From contig JAOAUC010000077.1 in the NCBI GenBank assembly GCA_030157785.1, positions 1-64,000 on the forward strand: a stretch of 64,000 bases of DNA, in the 5' to 3' direction. The position numbers were made by a program, and so were the translations under genes. Of the stretch, positions 9,856-21,427 are shown in pieces (the first letter of the stretch is position 1; every line of letters starts with the position of its first letter). This stretch comes from Zoogloea oleivorans (GTDB lineage: Bacteria; Pseudomonadota; Gammaproteobacteria; Burkholderiales; Rhodocyclaceae). The notes beneath the pieces are model-generated. The model saw only the letters and a program-made list of their open reading frames with translations. It was not told the DNA's origin and did not search any database.

Positions 9856-11229
9856 ATGATGAATCGCAGTTTGCGGATCACCTCCGTCGCCCTGGCCCTG
9901 TCCGCGGCACTGGCCGCCCCGGCCTGGGCCAATCCCTTCGAGACCGTTCTCCCCAACGGGATGAAGCTCATCGTCAAGGAAGATCGCCGGGCCCCTTCGG
10001 TGGTGCACATGGTGTGGTATCGGGTGGGGGCCATGGACGAAGTGGACGGCACTTCGGGGGTGGCCCACCTGCTTGAACACATGATGTTCAAGGGCACGAA
10101 GAAGGTTGGGCCGGGCGAGTTCAACAAGCTCGTCGGCGCGGCCGGCGGGCGTGACAACGCCTTTACGAGCCACGACTACACCGCCTACTTCCAGCAGGTG
10201 CCAAAGGAAGGCCTCAACAAGATGATGACCCTGGAGGCTGACCGGATGGCCAACCTGCAGGTCACCGACGAGTCCTTCAAGAAGGAGATCGAGGTGGTCA
10301 AGGAGGAGCGCCGCCTGCGCACCGACGACAAGCCCCGTTCGCTGGTCGTCGAGCAGTTGATGGCCACCGCCTTCCAGGCCCACCCCTACCGTCGTCCGAT
10401 CATTGGCTGGATGAGCGACCTGGACAACATGACCGCCCAGGATGCCCGCGACTGGTACCAGCGCTGGTACGTACCCAACAACGCAACCCTCGTGGTGGTG
10501 GGTGATGTGGATCACCAGGCGGTCTTCAGGGATGCGAAGAAGACCTACGGACAGGTCAAGTCGCGCCCGCTGCCGGTAAGAAAGCCCCTCATCGAGCCGG
10601 AGCAGAGCGGCCCCCGTCGCACGGTGGTCAAGGCGCCTGCCGAGTTGCCCTACGTAGCCCTCGCCTGGCGTGTGCCGACCCTGCGCGACGTCAAGGCTGA
10701 CGGCGACTTCTATGCCCTGCAGGTGCTCGCTGCGGTGCTGGATGGCTACGAAGGTGCGCGTTTGTCGAAGAACATCGTGCGCGGCAGCCGCGTAGCGGTG
10801 ACCGCCAATGCCGGCTACGACGGTTCCGCCCGGGGCGAGTCCCTGTTCTACCTCGATGGTGCGCCGGCTGAGGGCAAGACGGTGGCCGATGTGGAGGCCG
10901 CGCTGCACGCCGAAATTGCCCGCATCCAGAACGAAGGCGTCTCCGAGGACGAATTGCGCCGCGTAAAGGTGCAGGCCGTCGCCGGCCAGGTTTACAAGCG
11001 CGACTCCCTGATGGGCCAGGCGATGGAGATCGGTATGGACGAGATGGTCGGTCTGTCGTGGAAGGACGACCCGCTCATGCTCGAACGGCTCCGCGCGGTG
11101 ACCGCCGCCGAAGTCCAGGCCGTTGCGAAGAAGTATTTCCGGGACGATACCCTCACCGTCGCCCAGCTCGACCCTTTGCCGGTGGATGCCCAGGCCCGCG
11201 CCAAGGCCACGGCGCCCCATCGCCACTGA
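9856..11229 (+). CDS. M16 family zinc peptidase, catalytically intact
   Basis: About 457 residues with a signal peptide ending near AAPAWA, so periplasmic. The inverted zinc motif HxxEH is present (VAHLLEHMMFKG), as is the downstream Glu region (KKEIEVVKEERRLR) that supplies the third ligand. The PqqL/processing-peptidase-like fold is expected. The ATG at 9856 has AAGAG just upstream; an ATG at 9841 is in frame and possible. It is followed directly by a second M16 protein that lacks the zinc motif, a frequent active/inactive pairing. The substrate is unknown. Confidence 0.93.
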   Translation: MMNRSLRITSVALALSAALAAPAWANPFETVLPNGMKLIVKEDRRAPSVVHMVWYRVGAMDEVDGTSGVAHLLEHMMFKGTKKVGPGEFNKLVGAAGGRDNAFTSHDYTAYFQQVPKEGLNKMMTLEADRMANLQVTDESFKKEIEVVKEERRLRTDDKPRSLVVEQLMATAFQAHPYRRPIIGWMSDLDNMTAQDARDWYQRWYVPNNATLVVVGDVDHQAVFRDAKKTYGQVKSRPLPVRKPLIEPEQSGPRRTVVKAPAELPYVALAWRVPTLRDVKADGDFYALQVLAAVLDGYEGARLSKNIVRGSRVAVTANAGYDGSARGESLFYLDGAPAEGKTVADVEAALHAEIARIQNEGVSEDELRRVKVQAVAGQVYKRDSLMGQAMEIGMDEMVGLSWKDDPLMLERLRAVTAAEVQAVAKKYFRDDTLTVAQLDPLPVDAQARAKATAPHRH

Positions 11230-11254
11230 CCGCCCCCGTTTTCGAGGTGAATTG

Positions 11255-12591
11255 ATGATTTCCCATTACAAACGTCTCGGGGCAGCCCTTGCGCTGGCCT
11301 TCGCGACACTCCCGGCCCAGGCCGGGCTCGCCATCCAGAGCTGGACCACCCCGGGCGGCACGAAGGTGTTTTTCGTCGAAAGCCGGGCGCTGCCCATCGT
11401 CGACGTGCAGGTGGATTTCCGGGCCGCCGGCGCCGAGGCGCCGATCGGCAAGGCCGGCGTTGCCGGGCTGACCCGCGGCCTGCTGGATGCCGGGGCCGGC
11501 GCGCTGGATGAAGATGCCATCGCCAATCGCATTGCCGACCTGGGCACCCAGATCGGCGGCGGTGCCGACATGGACCGGGCGTCGCTGTCGCTGCGCAGCC
11601 TCAGCAATCCGGCCGAGCGAGACGGGGCGGTGGAACTCCTCGCCACCCTGATCCAGCAGCCGACCTTTCCGGCAGCGGCCGTCGAGCGGGAAAAGGCGCG
11701 CAGCATTGCCGGCCTGAAGGAGGCCGACACCCAGCCGGATTCCATCCTGGCTCGGCGTTTTTCTGCGGCCCTGTATCCGGACCATGCCTACGGACGCCTG
11801 CCGACGGTGGCAACGGTATCCGGGCTGACGCGTGACGACCTGGCTGACTTTCACAAGCGCTACTACACGAGCGGCCGGGCAGTGGTGAGCATCGTCGGTG
11901 ACGTGTCGCGGGCCGAGGCGGAAGCCATCGCCACCCGCCTGACCGGCGCCTTGCCGGCGGGTGAGGCGCCGGCGCAGACAGTCAACACGACCGTGCCCGA
12001 GCGCCAGACGATCCGCATCCCCAACCCGTCGGCCCAGGCTCACGTGGCCATCGGTCAGCCGGGCATCCGCCGCGGCGATCCGGATTTCTTCCCGCTGCAG
12101 GTGGGCAATTACATTCTTGGCGGTGGCGGCTTCGTCTCCCGTCTGACCCGCGAAGTGCGCGAGAAGCGTGGCTACGCCTACAGCGTGTATAGCTACTTCA
12201 TGCCCCAGCGTGACGTGGGCCCGTTCCAGATCGGTCTGCAGACCAAGGGCAGTCAGGCGGACGATGCCGTGCGCGTGGTTGCCTCGACCCTTGACGAGTT
12301 CCTCGCCAAGGGGCCGACGGAGGCCGAACTGCAGGCGGCCAAGGACAATCTGATCAATGGCTTCGCCCTGCGTCTCGACTCCAACCGCAAGATGCTCGAA
12401 CAGGTGGCGGTGATCGGCAGCTACGGCCTGCCACTCGATTACCTGGATACCTATCGGGACAAGGTCAGGGCGGTAACGGTCCAGCAGATCCGGGATGCCT
12501 TCAAGCGTCACGTGTCGCCGGATCACCTGGTGACCGTGGTGGTGGGCGGCGACGGCGACAAGGCGGCCCCGGTCAAGGCAGGAGCAAAGCG

Positions 12592-12595
<4 letters not shown>
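11255..12595 (+). CDS. M16 family peptidase homologue lacking the zinc motif
   Basis: 446 residues with a signal peptide (cleavage near LPAQA), so periplasmic. It aligns in design with its upstream neighbour, but where HxxEH would be it has LTRGLLDAGAG, so no zinc site is visible. It keeps the R/Y-containing C-terminal segment (REVREKRGYAYSVYSYF) typical of M16 partner subunits. Most likely it forms a heterodimer with the upstream protease and shapes its chamber. The gap to the upstream gene is only 25 bases. The start ATG at 11255 has GAGGTG about 7 bases upstream. Confidence 0.92.
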
Positions 12596-13654
<1,059 letters not shown>

Positions 13655-13669
13655 GTAACGAGGAAGTAA

Positions 13670-13927
<258 letters not shown>

Positions 13928-13953
13928 GTCAGGTCGCAGCCAGCCCGGATATT

Positions 13954-13991
13954 AAAAAACCGGACGCACTTTTCAGTGCGTCCGGTTTTTT
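13954..13991. terminator. Intrinsic terminator between ferredoxin and the dynamin-like gene
   Basis: A perfect 17-bp stem (13954-13970 with 13975-13991) with a TTTC loop, flanked by A and T runs, sits between convergent genes. It should act in both directions. Confidence 0.92.
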
Positions 13992-14019
13992 TGCGCTGTT
14001 TTTTGGATGGATTGTCGCG

Positions 14020-15999
14020 TCAGGCCGCGCGGGCGGATGTTGCCGGAGCATCGGCCTGGGGCATGTCCAGCGCACGTTCGATGCGCTTCGCAAGACCGTC
14101 GAGCTGGCCGAGCTGGCGAACGAGGAGTTCTTCGGCCTGCTGCAGCTCGCGCACCCGGTCTTCCAGCGTGTCGGTGGCCTGATGGATGCGTTTGACGCTT
14201 TCGAGGCGGCGCTTCAACTGGAGCTGGTATTCGCGGACTTGGGTTTCGAGCGGCGCCATCACGGCGCGCAGCCACTGCTCGGCGTCCCGGTTGGCCACCT
14301 CGAAGGTGCGGCGGGCTTCCACCGCCACGGTTTCGAAGAACTTCTGGGTCAGGGTGTGCTTCTCGGTGGTGACGATGGTCAGCACCGTGTTGAACTGGCT
14401 GTTGAAGGCGGCCTCGAGGCGCTCGATCTCCTTTTCGTAGCGCAGCGTGGAGAAGGCGGTTGGCGCGGCCAGCTTGAGGCCGTGCTCGACGGTGAAGCGC
14501 TTGTACATGGCGTCGAGCATTTTTGAAATTTCGCCGATCTCGTCGGTGGATTTCTTGAGATTGCCGCGCAGATGCAGGAAGAAGCCCTTCATCGCCTCGC
14601 GCAAACCGCGGGAGAAGGCCGCGTCCAGCATGGCCTCGCGGGTGCGCCGGGTTTCGTCGCGCAGTGCGTCGAGGCCGAGGTGGCCGAACAGGTTGTTGGA
14701 GAGGCTGGAAAACACGCTGCGCACGGCGTAATACTTTTGCAGGCCCTGCTCGAACTCGTTTTTCTCGGAGCGCACCTTGCGCATCATGTATTCGATGACG
14801 TTCTGGTTCTTGCCGCGCAGGTCGGTGAGTTCCTGCAATTGTTCCTGCAGGCCGCTGAGGCGTGCGTTGAGCAGCTCGCGCGAACGGCCGACGATATCGG
14901 TCACGTCGCCGTAGGTGTTGTCGCGAACGATGTCGCGCTTGGTGGGCAGCAGCTCGGTGGACAGCGCCCGTTCCAGCTGGAGAAGGCGGCTGCGCTCAAG
15001 CAGCTCGGCGTCGTCGTTGACCTTGGCGACCAAGCCCTTTTGCGCTGATACGGGATAGACCTGGTCCGGCTCGATTTCGAGGGTGGCCGCGACGCTGGCG
15101 ACCTGGCCGGCAATCTCGCGCTCGATGTCGGCCTCGCTGCGCAGGCCGTCCCACAGGCCGTCGATCTTGTTGAGCGCAACGATGCGGCCACGCTGGCGCC
15201 GGCCGGCATTGACGTGCTCGCGCCACACGGCGAGGTCGCTTTGGGTGACGCCGGTGTCGGCGGCGAGGATGAACAGCACCGCGTGGGCGTTGGGCAGCAG
15301 GTTTAGGGTCAGCTCGGGTTCGGCGCCGATGGCGTTGAGGCCCGGGGTGTCGAGGATCACCAGCCCCTGCTCGAGGAGCGGATGGGGAAACTGGATGACA
15401 GCGTGGCGCCACAGGGGGATTTCGATCTTGCCTTCGGCGTCCGGGCGAATGCCGTGCTCGCCGTTGTCGTCGATCGGAAAGCCCAGTTCTTCGGCTTCGG
15501 CCGCGCTGGCCCGCCGCGTTTCACCGACCTGGGCGAGGGCCTGCTGCAGGCTTTCTGCCGAGCTGGTGTCGAGGGGGCGCACCTGCCACTCTTCCGGATA
15601 GCGCTTGAGCTCGGTGATGCTGGCGTTGGTCTTGCGGCTTTCGATGGGGAGCAGGCGGATCTCCGGCTTGTCGCCTTTTTTCCACTGCAGCTCGGTCGGG
15701 CACATGGTGGTGCGACCGGCACTGGAGGGCAGGATGCGGTTGCCGTAGCCGGCGAAAAACACCGCATTGATGAGTTCCGACTTGCCGCGGGAGAACTCGG
15801 CGACGAAGGCGACGATCAGCTTGTCTTCGCGCAGGCGGTCCAGCAGATATTGCAGGCGCAGATCCGACTGGGCGTCGCCGATCTCGTTGTGGTGCAGCCA
15901 GGTGCGCAATTCTCCGATTCCGGAGGCGACATCTCCACGCCACCGGGTGTAGGCGGAGAAGTGTTCAGCAAGCATTTGTGCGTCTTTCACGAGCTTCAT
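14020..15999 (-). CDS. Dynamin-like large GTPase
   Basis: About 659 residues. The N-terminal GTPase has a P-loop in EFSRGKSELINAVFF, an invariant switch Thr region (RTTMCPTEL), G3 DTPGLNAIG and G4 NKIDGL. A long predicted helical/coiled-coil stalk (about 340-620) follows. This is the bacterial dynamin-like/Dynamin_N architecture, associated with membrane remodelling. No transmembrane pair is obvious, so membrane contact would be through the stalk tip. I chose MKLVKDAQMLAEHFSAY at 15999 because a longer form would run into the mutM coding region. The cellular role is unknown. Confidence 0.85.
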   Translation of the reverse strand: MKLVKDAQMLAEHFSAYTRWRGDVASGIGELRTWLHHNEIGDAQSDLRLQYLLDRLREDKLIVAFVAEFSRGKSELINAVFFAGYGNRILPSSAGRTTMCPTELQWKKGDKPEIRLLPIESRKTNASITELKRYPEEWQVRPLDTSSAESLQQALAQVGETRRASAAEAEELGFPIDDNGEHGIRPDAEGKIEIPLWRHAVIQFPHPLLEQGLVILDTPGLNAIGAEPELTLNLLPNAHAVLFILAADTGVTQSDLAVWREHVNAGRRQRGRIVALNKIDGLWDGLRSEADIEREIAGQVASVAATLEIEPDQVYPVSAQKGLVAKVNDDAELLERSRLLQLERALSTELLPTKRDIVRDNTYGDVTDIVGRSRELLNARLSGLQEQLQELTDLRGKNQNVIEYMMRKVRSEKNEFEQGLQKYYAVRSVFSSLSNNLFGHLGLDALRDETRRTREAMLDAAFSRGLREAMKGFFLHLRGNLKKSTDEIGEISKMLDAMYKRFTVEHGLKLAAPTAFSTLRYEKEIERLEAAFNSQFNTVLTIVTTEKHTLTQKFFETVAVEARRTFEVANRDAEQWLRAVMAPLETQVREYQLQLKRRLESVKRIHQATDTLEDRVRELQQAEELLVRQLGQLDGLAKRIERALDMPQADAPATSARAA

Positions 16000-16079
16000 T
16001 CCTGGCTGGGAGCCGCTTCGCCGGCGAATTTTTACAATATTGATAGCATAAACGGGAAAGCTGCCAACCGGAATGGCTT

Positions 16080-16889
16080 TCAGCGCTGGCAGCGCGGGCA
16101 GTAGAACGTGGCCCGTTGCCCCATGATGCGCTTGCGGATCGCTGTTTGGCACTGCCGGCAGGGTTCTCCGTCGCGTCCGTAGGCGAAATACTGCTGCTGG
16201 AAGTAGCCCGGCGAACCGTTGCTGCCGACAAAATCGCGCAAGGTGCTGCCGCCGGCGGCAAGGGCGTCCTGCAGGGTCTCGCGGATGCAGGTGGCGAGGC
16301 GCTCGCAGCGCCGGGGGCCGAGTTCTTCGACGGGCGTGGTCGGGTCGATTCCGGCGCGGAAGAGGCTTTCCGATGCGTATATGTTGCCGATCCCGACCAC
16401 GTGGGCGGCGTCCATCAGAAAGAGCTTCACCGGTGTCTTGCGTCCGCGGCTGGCCTTGTGCAGCCAGGCGCCGTCAAATTCCCCGTCGAGGGGTTCCAGT
16501 CCGAGGTCGGCGATCAGTGGGTGTGGTGCCTCGCCCGCCTGCCACAGGACCAGCCCGAATCGCCGCGGGTCGCGCAGGCGCAAGGCCTGTGTGCCGAAGA
16601 TTATGTCCAGGTGGTCATGCTTTTCGGGTGTGAGTTCGGCGGGCACGATGCGCAGGCTGCCGGACATGCCCAGATGCACGAGCAGGCTGCCGTGGGGAAA
16701 GCGGAACAGCAGGTACTTGGCCCGGCGTTCCACGGCGAGCAGAGGCTGGCCGGCGAGCGTCTCGTCGAGATCGGCGGGAATCGGGTGGCGCAGGCGGCCA
16801 TTGCGGATGATGACGCCGGTGACGCTGCGACCGCTCAGTTCGGGGGCGATTCCCCGGCGGGTGGTCTCGACTTCGGGAAGTTCTGGCAT
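16080..16889 (-). CDS. mutM: Formamidopyrimidine-DNA glycosylase
   Basis: 269 residues. Removes 8-oxoguanine and formamidopyrimidines from DNA, with AP-lyase activity. The catalytic N-terminus is PELPEVETTRRG (Pro2, Glu3), and a zinc finger C-x2-C...C-x2-C closes the protein (CRQCQ, YCPRC). The H2TH region with LFRAGIDP is present. Divergent from the TPR gene. Confidence 0.97.
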   Translation of the reverse strand: MPELPEVETTRRGIAPELSGRSVTGVIIRNGRLRHPIPADLDETLAGQPLLAVERRAKYLLFRFPHGSLLVHLGMSGSLRIVPAELTPEKHDHLDIIFGTQALRLRDPRRFGLVLWQAGEAPHPLIADLGLEPLDGEFDGAWLHKASRGRKTPVKLFLMDAAHVVGIGNIYASESLFRAGIDPTTPVEELGPRRCERLATCIRETLQDALAAGGSTLRDFVGSNGSPGYFQQQYFAYGRDGEPCRQCQTAIRKRIMGQRATFYCPRCQR

Positions 16890-17058
16890 GGGCGTAAACG
16901 GCTCAAAGGGCTGGCGGGGGCGCTTGCTTGCTGGGCTTGGGGAAACCGCCTAACATCCGGCGAACCCTATTGTAACGGTGCGATCCAACCCGGTGTCGTA
17001 GCGCCGGCCGCCTGTTGTCGGCTACCGGGATTTCCAACGTATCGCCAGAGCCTTTCTC

Positions 17059-18795
17059 ATGAAGCCAACTTTCCGTCTCCCGCGTCCGGCCCGCCTGCTG
17101 GCCTCCCTGTTGATATCGGGTGGTCTGATGGTGGGTCTGGCCCATGCCCAGCAGCCACTTTCCGAGGTGGACACCGAGGCGGAGGCAGCCACGACGGCTT
17201 ACCCGGCTCAGGAGCTGACGCCCCAGATCCTCTATCAGTTGCTGCTGGCCGAAGTCGCTGGCGCGCGTGGGCAACTCGGTATGGCGGCCCAGTCATACGT
17301 GGACCTGGCCCGGCGCACGCGCGATCCACGCATCGCCCGCCGGGGGGCGGAGTTTGCCGTGGTGTCCCGGCAGGCCGATCTGGCCAGCGAGGCCTCACGC
17401 CTGTGGATGGAGCTCGATCCGGGCTCCATGCAGGCCCGGCAGCTGGCGTCCGGGGCGATGGCCAGCAATGCACGCATCGAGGAGCTGCAGGCGCACCTGG
17501 CCAAGGCGCTGGCCGGGCAGGGCGAGAACATCGGTGCGGCACTCATGGGGCTCAATCGCGGGCTGGCGCGCATCCCCGACAAGGCCCTGATTCGCCGGCT
17601 CGTGAGCGAGTTGACCGAGCCCTATCTCGAACATGCAGAGGCGCATTTCGCCCGCGCCAACGCGGCCTTCGTGGCGGGGGACCCGGCGGCAGCCTCGGCG
17701 GCACTGGACGAAGCCTTGCGTGTGCGGCCCGACTGGGAGCAGGCGGTTGTCCTGAAGGCCCAGTTCCAGCAGGAGGAATCGCCCGGCAAAGGTATCCAGA
17801 CCCTGCAGGATTACGTTGCTGCCCACCCGGACGCGCGGGAGCCGCGCATCAGCCTGGCGCGTCTGCTGGTGGCCGCCCGCCAGTTCGGCCCGGCCCGAGA
17901 GCAGTTCGATGAGCTCGTCAGGCGCGCGCCGGACGACAAGGATGTCGTTCATGCGGCAGGTTTGCTGTCCATGCAATTGGGCGATGGTGCCGCGGCCGAG
18001 AAGCATTTCAAGCGCCTCCTCGATCTCGGTTTCGCCGAGCCGGACACCGTTCGCATCTACCTCGGGCAGATCGCCGAGGATGCCAAGCGCTTTGATGATG
18101 CCATCGGCTGGTACAAAGCCGTGCAGCCGGGCAAGCAGTTCGTGGCGGCTCAGGGGCGCATCGCCCAGGTGCTGGTGAACCGTGGCAAGCTCGCCGAGGC
18201 GCGCCAGCATCTTCAGTCGGTGGCTCGCGAGGCGCCGGAGGATCGTGTCCAGTACATTCTCGCCGAGGCACAGATACTGCGCGACGCCAATCGCAACGAG
18301 GACGCCTTTACGGTGCTTGACGACGCGCTGCGTGCGGATCCGGACAGCACCGATCTTCTCTACGAGTCAGCACTGATGGCCGAGCGGGTCGGGCGCATCG
18401 AGGTCATGGAAGGGCGGCTGCGCAAGCTCATCGCCCTCAAGCCCGAACATGCCCATGCCTACAACGCCCTCGGCTATTCCCTGGTCGATCGCAATCTGCG
18501 CCTCGACGAGGCGGAGGTGCTGATCCGCAAGGGGCTGGCGCTGTCGCCCAGCGATCCCTTCATCATCGACAGCCTGGGCTGGGCCCTGTATCGCCGCGGC
18601 AAGTTGCCAGAATCCCTCGAGCAGCTCCAGAAGGCCTTCGGGCTGCGCCCCGATCCCGAGATCGCCGCGCATCTGGGTGAAGTGCTGTGGATGCTGGGCC
18701 GTCGCGAGGAAGCCGCGAAGACCTGGAAGGACGCGGCAAAGGCCCATCCGGAAAGCACCGTGCTGGCCGACGTGATCAAGAAGTTCAAACCTTGA
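17059..18795 (+). CDS. Exported TPR-repeat protein
   Basis: 578 residues with a signal peptide (cleavage after GLAHA). The rest is made of tetratricopeptide-type repeats, clearest at about 170-290 and in the C-terminal half, including the typical LGYSLVDRNLRLDEA and SLGWALYRRGKLPES. It is a periplasmic scaffold or outer-membrane-associated protein. Its position directly before lolB is conserved in many betaproteobacteria, so a link to cell-envelope assembly is reasonable but inferred. Its stop overlaps the lolB start. Confidence 0.9.
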   Translation: MKPTFRLPRPARLLASLLISGGLMVGLAHAQQPLSEVDTEAEAATTAYPAQELTPQILYQLLLAEVAGARGQLGMAAQSYVDLARRTRDPRIARRGAEFAVVSRQADLASEASRLWMELDPGSMQARQLASGAMASNARIEELQAHLAKALAGQGENIGAALMGLNRGLARIPDKALIRRLVSELTEPYLEHAEAHFARANAAFVAGDPAAASAALDEALRVRPDWEQAVVLKAQFQQEESPGKGIQTLQDYVAAHPDAREPRISLARLLVAARQFGPAREQFDELVRRAPDDKDVVHAAGLLSMQLGDGAAAEKHFKRLLDLGFAEPDTVRIYLGQIAEDAKRFDDAIGWYKAVQPGKQFVAAQGRIAQVLVNRGKLAEARQHLQSVAREAPEDRVQYILAEAQILRDANRNEDAFTVLDDALRADPDSTDLLYESALMAERVGRIEVMEGRLRKLIALKPEHAHAYNALGYSLVDRNLRLDEAEVLIRKGLALSPSDPFIIDSLGWALYRRGKLPESLEQLQKAFGLRPDPEIAAHLGEVLWMLGRREEAAKTWKDAAKAHPESTVLADVIKKFKP

Positions 18796-19355
18796 GGGGC
18801 CCGCTTCTTGTATTGGCGCTGAGCCTGGTCGGCTGTGCGGCGCCCGATGTGCGCCCGCCGGAGCCGGTGCGGCTGGCACCTCGCGCCGAGATGCTCCGAT
18901 TCCAGCTCGAAGGCCGCCTGCAGGTTCGCGATGGCGAGCGGACCGCTGCCGTCGGTGTCGATTGGCAGCACGACAGCGGGCGCGACGACTGGTTGTTTAC
19001 CGGCCCCCTCGGGCAGGGCCTGGCGCGCATCGAGGCGGATGCCGGCGGCGCGCGCATGACCCTGGCCGACGGCCGGCGTTCAGAGGCTGCTTCAGCCGCC
19101 GAGCTGGCCGAGGATGCCCTCGGTGTGAGCGCCCCCTTCATGCAGTTGCCCCTGTGGATCACCGCCCGCCTGCGCGACGGGGCGGCGGTGCGCGAGCTGG
19201 ACCCGTCCGGGCGGCTGCGGCGCGTGGTGGACCAAGGGTGGACCATTGAATACATCGAGTACGCGGGAGACGGGCCGGATGCGCTGCCCCGCAAGGTCGA
19301 CGTTCATCGTGGCGAAACCCGTCTGCGCCTGATCGTCGATGCCTGGAACCCCTGA
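18792..19355 (+). CDS. lolB: Outer-membrane lipoprotein receptor LolB
   Basis: 187 residues. Accepts lipoproteins from LolA and inserts them in the outer membrane. It begins with a short lipoprotein signal sequence with a lipobox ending LVGC, followed by an LolB-like domain (FQLEGRLQVRDG, WQHDSGRDDWLFTGPLGQG). The start is TTG at 18792, overlapping the TPR gene stop by 4 bases; no ATG gives a better signal peptide. The following ispE is its usual neighbour. Confidence 0.92.
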   Translation: MRGPLLVLALSLVGCAAPDVRPPEPVRLAPRAEMLRFQLEGRLQVRDGERTAAVGVDWQHDSGRDDWLFTGPLGQGLARIEADAGGARMTLADGRRSEAASAAELAEDALGVSAPFMQLPLWITARLRDGAAVRELDPSGRLRRVVDQGWTIEYIEYAGDGPDALPRKVDVHRGETRLRLIVDAWNP

Positions 19356-19356
19356 C

Positions 19357-20217
19357 ATGCACCTTTCCGAATTCGATCCGACAGCCCTGTTGCGTGTCCC
19401 CGCACCGGCCAAGATCAACCTCTTTCTGCACATCGTCGGGCGTCGCCCGGACGGCTATCACCTGTTGCAGACGGCTTTCCGCATGCTCGACTGGGGCGAC
19501 GAGATCACCCTGCGGCGGCGGGACGATGGCCTCATCCTGCGCACCACCGAGGTGCCGGGGGTGCCGGTCGAGGCGGATCTGGTCGTGCGTGCCGCGCGCG
19601 CGCTGCAGGCCGCCAGCGGGAGCGCCTTGGGTGCCGAGATCGGCGTCGACAAGCGGATTCCGATGGGTGGCGGGCTGGGGGGCGGAAGCTCCGATGCCGC
19701 CAGCGTGCTGGTTGCCCTGAACCGTTTGTGGGCCTGCGGGCTGTCCCGGGAACGCCTGCAGGAGATCGGTCTCACGCTCGGCGCGGACGTGCCTTTCTTC
19801 ATCTTCGGACAGACCGCTTTTGCGGAAGGCGTCGGAGAGGCGCTCCAGCCCTTGAGTGTGCCGCCGGCCTGGTATCTGATGGTCGCACCGAATGTCTCCG
19901 TGCCGACCGCTGAAGTTTTTTCGGCGGAAGAGTTGACACGCGATAGCGAAATACTAATAATGCGGGCCTTCGCAATGCACACAACGCGAAACGACATGCA
20001 GGCAACAGTCTGCAAGAAGTTTCCGGAAGTGGCTGAAGCGCTGGTCTGGTTGTCACAGTACGGGGCAGCAAGAATGAGTGGTTCAGGGGCTTGTATCTTT
20101 GCTCCCTTCGGTTCGAAGGAGAAGGCAGAGCAGGTCGCCGCAGCAGCCCCGCAGGGTTTGAAGGTTTGGGTGGCCGAAGGGCTGGACAGGCATCCTCTGC
20201 AGGACTGGCTTGTGTGA
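19357..20217 (+). CDS. ispE: 4-diphosphocytidyl-2-C-methyl-D-erythritol kinase
   Basis: 286 residues. ATP-dependent kinase of the MEP isoprenoid pathway. It shows PAPAKINLFLHIVGRRPDGY at the N-terminus and the GHMP-kinase glycine loop PMGGGLGGGSSDAAS. The ATG at 19357 starts one base after the lolB stop. It lies directly upstream of tRNA-Gln and prs, the classic lolB-ispE-tRNA-prs-rplY-pth array. Confidence 0.97.
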   Translation: MHLSEFDPTALLRVPAPAKINLFLHIVGRRPDGYHLLQTAFRMLDWGDEITLRRRDDGLILRTTEVPGVPVEADLVVRAARALQAASGSALGAEIGVDKRIPMGGGLGGGSSDAASVLVALNRLWACGLSRERLQEIGLTLGADVPFFIFGQTAFAEGVGEALQPLSVPPAWYLMVAPNVSVPTAEVFSAEELTRDSEILIMRAFAMHTTRNDMQATVCKKFPEVAEALVWLSQYGAARMSGSGACIFAPFGSKEKAEQVAAAAPQGLKVWVAEGLDRHPLQDWLV

Positions 20218-20235
20218 GCAGTGAAAAAAGTTTCT

Positions 20236-20312
20236 TGGGGAGTCGCCAAGTTGGTCAAGGCACCGGATTTTGATTCCGGCATTCGAAGGTTCGAATCCTT
20301 CTTCCCCAGCCA
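20236..20312 (+). tRNA. tRNA-Gln (anticodon UUG)
   Basis: 77 bases including an encoded CCA. The acceptor stem TGGGGA pairs with TCCCCA, and the anticodon stem CCGGA/TCCGG holds the loop TTTTGAT, with anticodon TTG at 20270-20272. The T-arm contains GGTTCGAATCC. It lies between ispE and prs, the usual place for tRNA-Gln in betaproteobacteria. Confidence 0.97.
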
Positions 20313-20319
20313 AATTCAG

Positions 20320-20347
20320 CGGGCAGGCCAAAAACCTGCCCGTTTTT
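20320..20347 (+). terminator. Terminator after tRNA-Gln
   Basis: An 8-bp stem (20320-20327 with 20335-20342) is followed by five T's. It ends the ispE/tRNA transcript before prs. Confidence 0.8.
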
Positions 20348-20385
20348 GTTTTACGATTTTCATTTTGCAGTAACGAGAGGTGATC

Positions 20386-21336
20386 ATGGCTTCGGGCAGC
20401 CTGATGGTTTTCACCGGCAACGCCAATCCCAAACTGGCCGCAGACGTAGTTCGCCGCCTTGGGAAATCTCTGGGTTCCGCCACTGTCGGGCGGTTCTCTG
20501 ATGGCGAAGTCAATGTCGAACTTCTCGAGAACGTACGCGGCAAGGACGTCTTCGTCCTCCAGCCGACCTGCGTTCCCACCAACGATAACATCATGGAATT
20601 GCTGATCATGGTGGATGCGCTGAAGCGGGCTTCCGCTGGCCGCATCACCGCAGCGATTCCCTACTTCGGCTACGCCCGTCAGGACCGGCGTCCCCGTTCG
20701 GCCCGTGTGCCCATCACCGCCAAGGTGGTGGCCAACATGCTCCAGGCCGCCGGTGTGCAGCGTGTCCTCACCGTCGATCTTCACGCCGACCAGATCCAGG
20801 GCTTCTTCGATATTCCGGTGGATAACATCTACGCCGCACCCGTGCTGCTGGATGACCTGGAAAAGCAGAAGTACGAAAACCTGATGGTTGTTTCGCCGGA
20901 CGTGGGCGGTGTGGTTCGTGCCCGTGCCTTTGCCAAGCGTCTCGAGTGCGATCTGGCCATCATCGACAAGCGTCGCCCCAAGGCCAACGTGTCCGAGGTG
21001 ATGAACATCATCGGTGAAGTGGAAGGCCGTACCTGCGTGATCATGGACGACATCGTCGATACCGCTGGCACTCTCTGCAAAGCCGCTCAGGCACTCAAGG
21101 AAAACGGTGCCAAGCGTGTGCTGGCCTACTGTACCCACGCGGTGCTGTCCGGCCCGGCGATCAGCCGCCTGAACGAATCCGATCTGGACGAACTGGTTGT
21201 CACCGACACCATTCCCCTGTCGGACGAAGCCAAGGCCTGCAAGCGCATCCGTTCCGTGTCCATCGGCGAACTGCTGGCTGACACGATCCTGCGGATCAGC
21301 AACGAAGAGTCGGTCAGCTCGCTCTTCAACGAGTAA
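20386..21336 (+). CDS. prs: Ribose-phosphate pyrophosphokinase
   Basis: 316 residues. Makes PRPP from ribose-5-phosphate and ATP for nucleotide, His and Trp synthesis. Signatures: [32 protein letters not shown] (metal/ATP site), and the PRPP loop [15 protein letters not shown]. The ATG at 20386 has GAGAGG upstream. Confidence 0.98.
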   Translation: MASGSLMVFTGNANPKLAADVVRRLGKSLGSATVGRFSDGEVNVELLENVRGKDVFVLQPTCVPTNDNIMELLIMVDALKRASAGRITAAIPYFGYARQDRRPRSARVPITAKVVANMLQAAGVQRVLTVDLHADQIQGFFDIPVDNIYAAPVLLDDLEKQKYENLMVVSPDVGGVVRARAFAKRLECDLAIIDKRRPKANVSEVMNIIGEVEGRTCVIMDDIVDTAGTLCKAAQALKENGAKRVLAYCTHAVLSGPAISRLNESDLDELVVTDTIPLSDEAKACKRIRSVSIGELLADTILRISNEESVSSLFNE

Positions 21337-21351
21337 GCGTTCAAGATTTCG

Positions 21352-21382
21352 AGCCGGTGGGTGTGAGCCCACCGGCTTTTTT
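21352..21382 (+). terminator. Terminator after prs
   Basis: A 10-bp stem (21352-21361 with 21368-21377) with a 6-base loop, followed by a T-run. It separates prs from rplY. Confidence 0.88.
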
Positions 21383-21427
21383 CAGCCCGTCTGGTCGCGG
21401 CCGGGCTCATTTACTGGAGTAGTACAC